A DNA stretch of 15,114 nucleotides from Ruminococcaceae bacterium UBA5391. GTDB taxonomy: Bacteria; Bacillota; Clostridia; Oscillospirales; Acutalibacteraceae. The notes beneath the pieces were generated by a model, which saw only the letters and a program-made list of their open reading frames with translations, did no database searches and was not told the origin of the DNA. The stretch covers positions 28,418 to 43,531 of the forward strand of contig DHOL01000028.1 in NCBI GenBank assembly GCA_002410755.1. The letters are read 5' to 3'. The stretch's first letter is position 1. Every line of letters starts with the position of its first letter. Made by a program: the position numbers and the translations under genes. Shown here piece by piece: positions 8,000 to 15,114 of the stretch.

Positions 8000-8233
8000 A
8001 TGGCTAGAGTTAGTCTTGTCCGTTCTGTGAATGGGATGTGGAAATATTTTAAAATGCGCCAACAGGCAAAGGGATTTTTCAAAGGCATGATGACAGGGCT
8101 TGCAGTGGGTGCGGTGGTAATAGCGATCGGGAACCGGATGATGAAAGGGGACCACGGGACGCACCGGAACTGTGAACGCTCAAAAAAAGATTTAGGCGAG
8201 CTGCTTAAGAACTTGCAGGAACTGTTCCACTGA
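8000..8233 (+). CDS. Small single-pass membrane protein, unknown function
   Basis: The 77-residue product has a basic N-terminus (MARVSLVRSV then KYFKMRQQAKGFFKG), one hydrophobic segment at about residues 29-45 (MMTGLAVGAVVIAIG), and a charged C-terminal tail ending in an amphipathic stretch (KKDLGELLKNLQELF) that could form a short coiled coil. The positive N-terminus predicts N-in orientation. AAAGGAG lies 7 nt before ATG 8000, a strong translation signal that supports a real gene; longer in-frame starts lack one. It is divergent from trmL with 75 bp between starts and is followed by a hairpin at 8269. The layout resembles YtxH-like small proteins, but I do not recognise a family. Confidence 0.75.
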   Translation: MARVSLVRSVNGMWKYFKMRQQAKGFFKGMMTGLAVGAVVIAIGNRMMKGDHGTHRNCERSKKDLGELLKNLQELFH

Positions 8234-8268
8234 ACCGGACGGGGCCTGTATTTGCACCATGCACTGGA

Positions 8269-8301
8269 GCCGCCGTCCATTCTTCATGGACGGCGGCATT
8301 T
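8269..8301 (+). terminator. Long perfect hairpin after the small membrane protein gene
   Basis: GCCGCCGTCCAT (8269-8280) pairs perfectly with ATGGACGGCGGC (8286-8297) around a 5-nt loop, a 12-bp stem. Only a short, broken T-run follows on the plus strand, so termination may be imperfect. A new promoter starts 7 bp further on, consistent with a boundary between transcription units. Confidence 0.65.
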
Positions 8302-8307
8302 CTGTGC

Positions 8308-8336
8308 TTGAAAAACCGTATAGCCCGGAATATAAT
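8308..8336 (+). promoter_or_regulatory. SigA promoter of the MORN-repeat protein gene
   Basis: TTGAAA (8308-8313) and a perfect TATAAT (8331-8336) have a 17-bp spacer. The -10 lies 54 bp before the start codon. Confidence 0.85.
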
Positions 8337-8390
8337 AAATTCAATCCATAATTGAACCGGCGATAGCATAAAAGGGAGGAAAATGGCACT

Positions 8391-9659
8391 ATGGCGGATC
8401 AAGTGCAGATTCGGGAGTATTATACTGTGAGCCTGCACCCTTTTACTCCCGAAGGGAATGCAGACTCCTTGCTGAATACAGTACGGAAGGAATTCCTTGA
8501 GGGAAGAAAAGCGGTGAAAGGGAATACCCGCGCTGTGGAAAACGGGCGTGAAGTCCGCACACGCTACCGTTTGGCGAACGGGTGCTTTCACTGGAAGAAA
8601 ACCTGTAGTGGTGCAATACTGGAGGAAGCTTTCCCTGTTGCGGGGGGAGGCTACCGGTTGCTGACGCACGGCGCCGAAGGAGAACTTACTTCAGTTTCTG
8701 TTTATGATGCCCGTCAGCATTGGCTGAAAACGATATACTATGACGGCGGTCCAGAACACCCGACGGCCGTGCTTGAGCGGGCGGAAAGCGGCTTGGAGCT
8801 GCAAACGGCAGAGGGAAATACCGGTCTGCTTCCCTGCCTGTGGAAACCGGGCTCTGCAGAGCAGAGCTTTATTAACGCGCAGACAGGTGAGCCGGGCGTG
8901 ACGGCCTCGACGGATGCAGGGGAATTCTGCTTCTGCCCGGCTGAAAAATGTGCGCTGCGCCGGGAAGCCCAGAAAAAGATTCAGGATAACCCGGACTGCC
9001 TTGCTCCGGGTTGGCCTGAATCAGCAGAAGCGGCGCTCGACTTCCATCCGATCCCCAATGCGCCAATCAGTGCTTGCCAGAGCAACAGGGACAGAGGGGA
9101 AGAAGCCGCACAAGACCCGGCACGGGACTATGCAGCCAACCATGAAATTTATTCTGTTGAGACGCATGCGGCACACCCGGCTAAATATGCGGTAGCGGCC
9201 AAAGGGCTTTCCGGTCCGGTCCGCGGCGGACTAAAACGCCGGGAAGAACACCGGGAGGAGCAGGAACCTTCTAAACGTATTGTAATTAGCTCTGGTGAGA
9301 GCTATCTCTATTTCGGCAGGTTAATCGACGGGATGAGACAGGGACAAGGCCGCACACAGATGTCTGGCGGCCATACTGCCTATGAAGGCAATTACTGTGA
9401 TGATCAGCGTGACGGCTTCGGCGTTTATTACTGCAAGTCCGGCAGGCTCAGCTATGCAGGCGGCTGGAAAAAGAATCTGCGCGACGGGCTGGGCGTTGCA
9501 TTTTCACATGACGGCTTTATTTTTGTCGGCAACTGGAAAGCGGGCGTTGCGAACGGAGTAGGTACAGAATTCGACCTTTCCGGCAATCCTGTCCGGACTG
9601 GCCTCTGGCGTGACGGCAAATATATTGGCCCGGTTGGCCCGGCAGATTTGACGCGGTAA
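8391..9659 (+). CDS. MORN-repeat protein with an uncharacterised N-terminal region
   Basis: The 422-residue protein has no signal peptide or membrane helix and is probably cytoplasmic. Residues 305-414 hold about five MORN-type repeats, starting near Y307, Y331, Y355, F378 and R402, each of the form aromatic-x-G-x-(W/Y)...G-x-G-x, for example YAGGWKKNLRDGLG. MORN repeats build beta-hairpin rods used for protein or lipid contact. Residues 1-150 look compact and beta-rich; residues 165-300 are hydrophilic and probably flexible, with a CxCx4C group (C180, C182, C187) and C203. GGGAGG lies about 11 nt before ATG 8391; a closer ATG at 8383 is out of frame. It has its own strong promoter and converges on the SGNH gene. 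I recognise no enzymatic domain and assign no function. Confidence 0.85.
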   Translation: MADQVQIREYYTVSLHPFTPEGNADSLLNTVRKEFLEGRKAVKGNTRAVENGREVRTRYRLANGCFHWKKTCSGAILEEAFPVAGGGYRLLTHGAEGELTSVSVYDARQHWLKTIYYDGGPEHPTAVLERAESGLELQTAEGNTGLLPCLWKPGSAEQSFINAQTGEPGVTASTDAGEFCFCPAEKCALRREAQKKIQDNPDCLAPGWPESAEAALDFHPIPNAPISACQSNRDRGEEAAQDPARDYAANHEIYSVETHAAHPAKYAVAAKGLSGPVRGGLKRREEHREEQEPSKRIVISSGESYLYFGRLIDGMRQGQGRTQMSGGHTAYEGNYCDDQRDGFGVYYCKSGRLSYAGGWKKNLRDGLGVAFSHDGFIFVGNWKAGVANGVGTEFDLSGNPVRTGLWRDGKYIGPVGPADLTR

Positions 9660-9660
9660 T

Positions 9661-9680
9661 CCCCGGAAGAAAATCTGGGG
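9661..9680. terminator. Weak hairpin between the convergent MORN and SGNH genes
   Basis: CCCCGGA and TCTGGGG can pair (one G-U) around a 6-nt loop, 2 nt after the MORN stop and 8 nt after the SGNH stop on the other strand. No T-run follows in either direction, so bidirectional termination is only a possibility. Confidence 0.3.
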
Positions 9681-9688
9681 AAAGTGTG

Positions 9689-10765
9689 TTAAAGGGTAAC
9701 CTGCTTAACAAATCCCTCTGCTAAAAGCCGGCACCCTTCGTAGGACGGATGGCCGCCAAAACGGGAAAGATAGTCATACGGAGGCTTCAGGCCGAGATAG
9801 GGAGAGACATCAAAACAATATTCGCAAAGCGGGGCAAGTTCCCTGCGGATATAGGCGTTGCAGTTCCGCCAGACAATTTCAGCGGCAGGTGGATAGTCAA
9901 ACGGCGGAATTGTAAAGATACCCACCCGTACTCCGGCGCTTTTTAGCGACGTGACAATCTTTTTCAGGTCGCTTTCCACCTGTGCTTCCGAGCGCCATTG
10001 CAGTACGTCGTTTACACCAAAGCAGACGGAAACCAGGTCAGAGGTTTTGGCTTTTGCAAGCCAGTAGCGGTCTGTGGCGGCATCGCGTGCACATCCATAT
10101 CCGAGGCCGATGTTCCAGACGGCAATATCCTGCGGCAGGTGGGAAGCAATCTTTGCCACCCAGAATTCATAAAGGTCGTTGCGCGTGCTGAGCCCCTGAG
10201 TGATGCTGTCGCCGAGAAAAGTCAGGCGCATCCGTACCGGGCGCCTGCACCCGACAAGGCACGGCTGCGGAAATTCGCAGGTCGTCTGCCATTCCCCGTG
10301 GACAAGCCGGTAAGATGGGATAATCTTATCAGGTGTGTAGGGAATGTTTTTGCCGCGCACAGTCCATTGGAACACTAAATAGTGGCCTTCCGGGATATTC
10401 AGCTCCGTGTCGTCAGACCACCAGGCTTCACCGGGTTCCACAACCCGTCCTGCAGCGCCTCCAAACTTTACGGGGACAAGCGTACTTCCGTCATAAAAAC
10501 CCGGCTCGATCCCGCCGTCACCGGAAAAAGCAGAAACAACTTCCAGCCGGTCTCCCGTCAGATTTGCCCAAGAAAGCGTGCCATTGCTGTAGGTGCTGTC
10601 TACAGCATTGCAGAAGTAAAAGCGGTAGGAGAAACGCCCGTGCCGGCGGACGCGGTAAAACACCCGCCCGGTAATTTCACGGATCTCACTGCTCCGGAGA
10701 ATGCAGTTATTACAAGTACCAGCTACCGTGTTGGAAGGATATTCCTCAAACAGGTTTTTTCCCAT
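9689..10765 (-). CDS. SGNH/GDSL-type esterase or hydrolase with an N-terminal beta-rich domain
   Basis: The 358-residue protein ends in an SGNH-hydrolase domain (about 178-358), a fold used by esterases, lipases and carbohydrate deacetylases. Block I is FLGDSIT (183-189, nucleophile Ser187), block II WNIGLGYG (217-224), block III GVNDV (250-254, Asn252) and block V GGHPSYEG (337-344, His339). The Asp normally three residues before the block V His is replaced by Phe336. Residues 1-175 form a separate, Trp/Tyr-rich, probably beta-sandwich domain with a CNNC pair (18-21), as in two-domain carbohydrate esterases. There is no signal peptide, so it seems cytoplasmic. AAGG lies 7 nt before ATG 10765; longer in-frame starts have an unconserved basic leader. 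It is transcribed alone, convergent with the MORN gene. Substrate unknown. Confidence 0.85.
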   Translation of the reverse strand: MGKNLFEEYPSNTVAGTCNNCILRSSEIREITGRVFYRVRRHGRFSYRFYFCNAVDSTYSNGTLSWANLTGDRLEVVSAFSGDGGIEPGFYDGSTLVPVKFGGAAGRVVEPGEAWWSDDTELNIPEGHYLVFQWTVRGKNIPYTPDKIIPSYRLVHGEWQTTCEFPQPCLVGCRRPVRMRLTFLGDSITQGLSTRNDLYEFWVAKIASHLPQDIAVWNIGLGYGCARDAATDRYWLAKAKTSDLVSVCFGVNDVLQWRSEAQVESDLKKIVTSLKSAGVRVGIFTIPPFDYPPAAEIVWRNCNAYIRRELAPLCEYCFDVSPYLGLKPPYDYLSRFGGHPSYEGCRLLAEGFVKQVTL

Positions 10766-10830
10766 AAAAACGCCTTCATTTTTGTTTTTTTGGCGGGCCC
10801 GCATCCTGTGTCCCGACATTCCAGTGTATC

Positions 10831-10859
10831 ATCTTAGCATGGATTTGACCATTTGGCAA
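10831..10859 (-). promoter_or_regulatory. Probable SigA promoter of the SGNH hydrolase gene
   Basis: On the minus strand TTGCCA (10859-10854) and TAAGAT (10836-10831) are separated by 17 bp. The -10 lies about 65 bp before the start codon, just after the spoIID stop. Confidence 0.5.
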
Positions 10860-10900
10860 ACGGTGGGAACTCTTGCAACCTGCGGGAGGGAAAAATTATT

Positions 10901-11887
10901 TTACACTGCTTTTGCTGTAAGGACAGTCCCGGGGTAATACCATGTAAGGATTTCTTTGTAGCTGGCACCTTCACGGGCCATCGCTTCAGCGCCGGTCTGA
11001 CTCATCCCAACGTCGTGACCATAGCCATGCACCATAAAAAGAAATTTTCCGCTTTCATGGGAGACAGTAAAATTTGCAGAGCGGAGGCCGAATGCCTGCC
11101 GGATTTTCCCGCCCGTGAGTGTTTCTCCGCCGATGACCGCAGTTTTCACGGTGCCGGCCTGCGAGCGGGATACGGTGCCAATCCAACTGCCCGCGTCACC
11201 TTCCAACTTCGCTTTCGGTGCAACAGAGAGAATCCGGCTGCGGAAGTCATTTTCCGCAAAGCTTGCACTTGTCAGATAGCCGCTTGCAAACATGTCATTC
11301 GGGCTTGCTACAGAGATGAGGTAGGGGTACTTCCCACCCCAGACGTCCTCTGAATTTTCCGTGCAGCCGGAAGAAATGGCAAAGTAGGTTGTATCGGCAA
11401 GCTCGCCGCCGTAGGTGAGTGTCTGCCCGAAAACCGCATCTGCGGCGGAAGAAACGGCTGCGTAATATTTGCTGTAGGAACTGCCCCAGCGCTTTTTCAT
11501 CTGCTCGTCCGTCATGTAAACCGTTGCGTTTGCCGTATCTGCGCTGAAATCGGAATTTCCTTTTCCACCGGCAAGTTTCCGCAGCCTGCTGTAATAGGTA
11601 TAAGCGGCGACCGCCTGCGCCTTAAGCGCCTCAGAGGGTGCGTCGGGTGACATTTCCGTAGCAACTGTGGCAGTGAGAAAGTCCCCGTCGTTTACGTTCA
11701 GCACTTTTCCGGAAGATGTATCCAGAATCCGGAACTGTTTTCCGGACTTCGTGAGCCGCTGCACAGCAGGCGTCTTTGTACCGTTTGCGGAAAGCTTCGC
11801 CTGCCCTCCGAACGCGAGTAGCGGGATCAGTACCATGGCAAGGAGAAGCAGCAGCCGCAGCAGCCGCGCTCCACGTTTCACATTCAT
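10901..11887 (-). CDS. spoIID: Stage II sporulation protein D / SpoIID-LytB domain lytic transglycosylase
   Basis: SpoIID is a membrane-anchored enzyme that cleaves peptidoglycan glycan strands with SpoIIP and SpoIIM to drive engulfment of the forespore. The 328-residue protein has an N-terminal membrane anchor (about 9-27) and then the SpoIID domain: VATEMSPDAPSEALKAQAVAA (75-95) with the catalytic Glu78, SSGCTENSEDVWGGKYPYL (172-190), and HGYGHDVGMSQTGA (287-300) followed by EILTWYYPGT (312-321). Length fits the family. AAAGGAGG lies 8 nt before ATG 11887. The gene stands alone, divergent from citrate synthase, without spoIIM or spoIIP nearby. I could not place a convincing SigE promoter. 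A vegetative SpoIID/LytB-domain hydrolase is the alternative, but the single N-terminal anchor and compact size favour SpoIID. Confidence 0.88.
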   Translation of the reverse strand: MNVKRGARLLRLLLLLAMVLIPLLAFGGQAKLSANGTKTPAVQRLTKSGKQFRILDTSSGKVLNVNDGDFLTATVATEMSPDAPSEALKAQAVAAYTYYSRLRKLAGGKGNSDFSADTANATVYMTDEQMKKRWGSSYSKYYAAVSSAADAVFGQTLTYGGELADTTYFAISSGCTENSEDVWGGKYPYLISVASPNDMFASGYLTSASFAENDFRSRILSVAPKAKLEGDAGSWIGTVSRSQAGTVKTAVIGGETLTGGKIRQAFGLRSANFTVSHESGKFLFMVHGYGHDVGMSQTGAEAMAREGASYKEILTWYYPGTVLTAKAV

Positions 11888-12016
11888 TTAAAAATCCTCC
11901 TTTTCCGGCAGACCGGGCTGATTTTCATTCCTGTTATTGATAAGGCCAGGGAGCAGGCAGCTTTTGTCCTAAATTGCCGCAATCCCCATGAAACTTTAAA
12001 AACGAAACTGTTCTGC

Positions 12017-12045
12017 TTGACTTTGGCTGAGTGCTGATATAAAAT
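12017..12045 (+). promoter_or_regulatory. SigA promoter of citrate synthase
   Basis: TTGACT (12017-12022) and TAAAAT (12040-12045) have a 17-bp spacer. Transcription should start near 12052, giving a leader of about 85 nt that contains a terminator-like hairpin. Confidence 0.75.
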
Positions 12046-12068
12046 AAAAACATTCATTAAGTTAAAAG

Positions 12069-12114
12069 GCCGGAGATGCCGCACAGTCTTGCTGCGGAAA
12101 CGGCTTTCTTTTTT
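12069..12114 (+). terminator. Terminator-like hairpin in the citrate synthase leader (possible attenuator)
   Basis: CCGCA (12079-12083) pairs with TGCGG (12093-12097), and outer GCCG (12069-12072) with CGGC (12101-12104) across an internal loop; TTTCTTTTTT (12105-12114) follows directly. It lies between the promoter at 12017-12045 and the start codon at 12138, and no plus-strand gene lies upstream that it could terminate. Only about 17 nt of leader precede the hairpin, leaving little room for a riboswitch aptamer. Confidence 0.6.
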
Positions 12115-12137
12115 ATCATGTTGGGAGATGATTTTTA

Positions 12138-13535
12138 GTGAAAGAAGATGCCGGAAAAATTTCGTTGAATGCTGAAAGTCTGGAGCTGAAAGCGCTCTGC
12201 GACGAATACCGGAAAAACAATCAGATTGCCCCGGAGAACTTCGATTTATATAATGTAAAGCGCGGCCTGCGCAACCCGGACGGTACGGGCGTTATGGCAG
12301 GGCTCACACTGATCTGCAATGTACACGGCTATTTAATTGATGATGCAGTCCGCATTCCGGACAAAGGGCGTCTTTGCTACCGCGGTGTTGATATCAATGA
12401 CATTGTGAATGCCTGCGTAGCGGAGAACCGCTTTGGCTTTGAAGAGGTTGCCTGGCTGCTTCTGTTTGGCAGCCTGCCCACGCGCAACCAGCTGGAGTCT
12501 TTTAAGAATGTTTTGGCGGAGTGCCGGGAGCTTCCGGAATACTTTGCGGAGGACATGATTATCAAGGCCCCTTCGAGAAATGTAATGAATAAGTTGGCAC
12601 GCTCTGTCCTGGCTCTTTACTCCTATGATGATAATCCGGATGATACATCGCTGGAAAACAATATGCGCCAGTCTATCCAGCTTATTGCGCGCCTGCCAAT
12701 CATTATGACATATGCCTACCAGGTTAAGCGGAGGCACTTTGATAAAAAAAGCATGTATTTTCACCCGCTGGACCCCACACAATCCACTGCTGAATCAATC
12801 CTGAACGCGATTCGGCCTGACCGTTCCTTTACGGATGAGGAAGCAAAGCTCCTTGATGTCTGCATGATTATCCATGCGGAGCACGGAGGGGGCAACAACT
12901 CGACCTTTACAACACGTGTGCTTTCTTCCACAGGAACAGATATCTATTCTGCAATCGGGGCGGCGATTGGCTCCCTGAAAGGGCCGCGTCACGGCGGCGC
13001 GAACCACCGCGTCATGATGATGATGAACGAGCTGATGGAAAATGTGAAGGACTGGAAGGATGACGATGAGATTTCCGCTTGGCTGGGACGGATTCTGCGC
13101 GGTGAAGTTTCTGACCATTCCGGGCTGATCTACGGGATTGGCCATGCTGTTTACACACTTTCCGATCCGCGTGCCGTAATTCTGCGCACCCAGGCGGAAA
13201 AGTTTGCCGAAAAGTGCGGGATGGCAGAAAAGCTCAAGCTGTTTGAGCGTGTGGAGCGCCTTGCCCCGAAGGTCTTTGCAAAAGAGACAGGAAAAGCCAA
13301 GGTTATGTGCGCAAATGTTGATTTTTATTCCGGCTTGGTTTATGAGATGCTTGGAATACCGAGTGATTTGTTTACTCCGCTTTTTGCCGTTTCTCGGATT
13401 CCCGGCTGGTGCGCCCACCGCATGGAAGAACTGGAGACATGCGGACGCATCATTCGCCCTGCCTACCGTTCCCTTGCGAAGAACAGACTCTATGTTCCCA
13501 TTGACAGGAGAACGGAGGCTCAGTCTGAAAAATGA
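12138..13535 (+). CDS. gltA: Citrate synthase (citrate/2-methylcitrate synthase family)
   Basis: The enzyme condenses oxaloacetate with acetyl-CoA to citrate; in fermentative clostridia this mainly supplies 2-oxoglutarate for glutamate. The 465-residue protein carries an N-terminal extension of about 50 residues before the conserved GVMAGLT and CYRGVDINDI (80-89) segments. Active-site motifs are HAEHGGGNNSTF (246-257), with His249 the likely equivalent of pig His274, GPRHGGANHRV (282-292), GIGHAVYT (333-340) with His336, and VDFYSG (394-399) with the catalytic Asp395, followed by AVSRIPGWCAH (417-427). GTG 12138 is the start, with GGGAG 10 nt upstream. A promoter and a leader hairpin precede it. 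The stop TGA overlaps the ATG of the next gene by 4 nt. 2-Methylcitrate synthase activity is possible, but no methylcitrate-cycle gene is nearby. Confidence 0.93.
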   Translation: MKEDAGKISLNAESLELKALCDEYRKNNQIAPENFDLYNVKRGLRNPDGTGVMAGLTLICNVHGYLIDDAVRIPDKGRLCYRGVDINDIVNACVAENRFGFEEVAWLLLFGSLPTRNQLESFKNVLAECRELPEYFAEDMIIKAPSRNVMNKLARSVLALYSYDDNPDDTSLENNMRQSIQLIARLPIIMTYAYQVKRRHFDKKSMYFHPLDPTQSTAESILNAIRPDRSFTDEEAKLLDVCMIIHAEHGGGNNSTFTTRVLSSTGTDIYSAIGAAIGSLKGPRHGGANHRVMMMMNELMENVKDWKDDDEISAWLGRILRGEVSDHSGLIYGIGHAVYTLSDPRAVILRTQAEKFAEKCGMAEKLKLFERVERLAPKVFAKETGKAKVMCANVDFYSGLVYEMLGIPSDLFTPLFAVSRIPGWCAHRMEELETCGRIIRPAYRSLAKNRLYVPIDRRTEAQSEK

Positions 13536-14539
13536 ACAGAAAATACATGTGGATTCTCCCCCTTGTCACCATAGCGGTTGTGCTTCCGGCAAAATGGTAT
13601 GCGGCATTTAACCTTGTTGACCAAGAGTCGGGCTTTTACAGGGACGGAGGCCGGTTTGTCTGTATTGCTGCCGCTTTTGCTCTGGCCGGGATTGTGGCTG
13701 CCTTTCTTCTGACACACAAAGAGGCGAAGTTGCCGAGGCCGTTTACCCCGTTTCGGAGTGTGGGGTCCGGTGTCCTTGCAGCCCTCTGCGGTGTTTCAGT
13801 CGCTGTGCAGTCGCTTGTGGGCCTCGTGGGCTGGCAGTTTGCCGATGGTCAGGCACTTGGCGGCACAACAGTGATGGACAGCATCTTCGCGGCAGGGGGC
13901 TTTTTAGCAGCCGTCTCCTTCCTGATGGCTGCTTATGATTTTGCTTCCGGTGTGACTACCTTGCGCCGGCACCCTCTTGCAGCGCTGCTTTCGTCAGTCT
14001 GGGGCTGCATTGGACTGATTGCCCTTTTTGTTGACTATGCGGCTGTTGCCAACCGGTTTGAAAATATCTACCATACGTTTACGGTTGTGTTTCTTCTTTT
14101 ATTCCTGTTTTCGCAGGCCGAGTATCTCTCCGGGGTAGACCGGAAGGGGGGAGCTGCGCAGTTTGTCCCATATGGCTTTGGTGCAATTATCCTTGCCGTC
14201 ACTGATTCACTGCCCAATCTTGCACTGATGTTTGCCGGGAGAAAGACACTTGGCACGTTCCCGGCTGGCCTGTATTTTGTCAATCTCGTGATTGCCGCAT
14301 ATATTGCAGTTTATCTTTCAGCTTTCCGGAAGCAGGAACGCCCTGAAATGCTTGCTGCTGCGCCGGTGCCTGCGGCAAAGCTGAGGGGTGGGGACGAACA
14401 GGCACCGCAGAAAAGGGAAGAATCCGGTGCGGTACTTGACGACTGCCTGCGGTTTCTTGAGGGAGCCTATCCGGGTGGTGAGCATTTTGAGGAACGCCCG
14501 GGGCATCCTGCCTTTCCATCTGAAAAGACAGAGAGTTAG
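13532..14539 (+). CDS. Polytopic membrane protein, unknown function, coupled to citrate synthase
   Basis: The 335-residue protein has about eight hydrophobic helices (roughly 7-25, 43-61, 77-100, 115-135, 148-172, 182-196, 212-234, 245-264) and a hydrophilic, Pro- and acid-rich C-terminal tail (265-335) that is probably cytoplasmic. I see no transporter signature, nucleotide-binding motif or catalytic triad. The ATG sits in the ATGA overlap with the citrate synthase stop, and GGAGG lies about 13 nt upstream inside gltA, so translation is likely coupled to gltA. No terminator was found in the 95 bp before gap. I do not recognise the family; a metabolite carrier or a sporulation or envelope protein are equally open. 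Confidence 0.85.
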   Translation: MNRKYMWILPLVTIAVVLPAKWYAAFNLVDQESGFYRDGGRFVCIAAAFALAGIVAAFLLTHKEAKLPRPFTPFRSVGSGVLAALCGVSVAVQSLVGLVGWQFADGQALGGTTVMDSIFAAGGFLAAVSFLMAAYDFASGVTTLRRHPLAALLSSVWGCIGLIALFVDYAAVANRFENIYHTFTVVFLLLFLFSQAEYLSGVDRKGGAAQFVPYGFGAIILAVTDSLPNLALMFAGRKTLGTFPAGLYFVNLVIAAYIAVYLSAFRKQERPEMLAAAPVPAAKLRGGDEQAPQKREESGAVLDDCLRFLEGAYPGGEHFEERPGHPAFPSEKTES

Positions 14540-14561
14540 TTAAATTTATATCATTAATACC

Positions 14562-14590
14562 TTGATAAAAACTTGAAAATGCTATAGAAT
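14562..14590 (+). promoter_or_regulatory. SigA promoter of gap
   Basis: TTGATA (14562-14567) and TAGAAT (14585-14590) are spaced by 17 bp. The -10 is 45 bp before the gap start. A later TATAAT at 14612-14617 has no -35 partner and runs into the ribosome binding site, so it is less likely. Confidence 0.65.
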
Positions 14591-14618
14591 AACAGAAGGA
14601 ATCCATACAAATATAATC

Positions 14619-14625
14619 AGGAGGT
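14619..14625 (+). promoter_or_regulatory. Consensus ribosome binding site of gap
   Basis: AGGAGGT, a full match to the 16S anti-Shine-Dalgarno, lies 9 nt before ATG 14635, as expected for a highly expressed glycolytic gene. Confidence 0.85.
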
Positions 14626-14631
14626 AGGTAA

Positions 14632-15114
<483 letters not shown>

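Noticed and set aside
12118..12138. Tiny upstream frame ATG to TAG (MLGDDF) whose stop overlaps the gltA GTG in TAGTG
   Set aside because: The overlap suggests coupling, but the ATG is preceded only by the T-tract of the leader hairpin and has no ribosome binding site, so the overlap is probably chance.
12795..13418. A 207-codon minus-strand open frame inside citrate synthase
   Set aside because: It is antisense to the conserved active-site region of gltA, and no start signal is visible.
14612..14617. TATAAT directly before the gap ribosome binding site
   Set aside because: No -35 hexamer lies 16-18 bp upstream, and a start there would leave almost no leader before the ribosome binding site; the promoter at 14562-14590 fits better.

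Overview
The window is chromosomal DNA of a low-to-mid GC, spore-forming Firmicute, most likely a clostridial anaerobe of the Oscillospiraceae/Ruminococcaceae type. The evidence is strong AGGAGG-type ribosome binding sites, SigA promoters with 17-bp spacers, a SpoIID sporulation gene, an OppA-type lipoprotein and clostridial-looking glycolytic enzymes. The taxonomy is inferred; no rRNA or tRNA is present to confirm it.

Layout from left to right. A family 2 glycosyltransferase (minus strand, cut by the left edge) lies behind an AT-rich gap holding a perfect 16-bp palindrome. Next comes a two-gene minus-strand unit: an orphan oligopeptide-binding lipoprotein followed by a bile acid:sodium symporter (SBF/BASS) family transporter, driven by a well-formed promoter. 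A strong terminator separates it from the lower-glycolysis cluster pgk - tpiA - gpmI (all minus strand), which starts from a near-consensus promoter and has a terminator-like hairpin between pgk and tpiA. trmL (tRNA wobble 2'-O-methyltransferase) precedes pgk on the same strand.

Divergent from trmL are a 77-residue single-pass membrane protein and, after a hairpin and a fresh promoter, a protein with an uncharacterised N-terminal half and five C-terminal MORN repeats. Convergent with it is an SGNH/GDSL-type hydrolase lacking the usual Asp of block V. Then spoIID (minus strand) stands divergent from citrate synthase. The citrate synthase leader contains a terminator-like hairpin between promoter and start codon. 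Its stop codon overlaps the start of an eight-helix membrane protein of unknown function. The window ends in gap (glyceraldehyde-3-phosphate dehydrogenase), truncated just after its catalytic Cys motif.

The enzymes GapA, Pgk, TpiA and GpmI together cover the triose-phosphate to 2-phosphoglycerate part of glycolysis. Here gap is separated from pgk-tpiA-gpmI by about 7.4 kb and points the other way, so the usual gap-pgk-tpi-gpm order has been split. Citrate synthase would feed carbon toward 2-oxoglutarate and glutamate. No mobile element, CRISPR array, tRNA or rRNA was seen, and no intergenic stretch exceeds 300 bases. I did not find a clear new multi-gene system; the most promising leads are the citrate synthase leader, the MORN protein, the atypical SGNH protein, the coupled citrate synthase/membrane protein pair and the orphan binding-protein/symporter pair.
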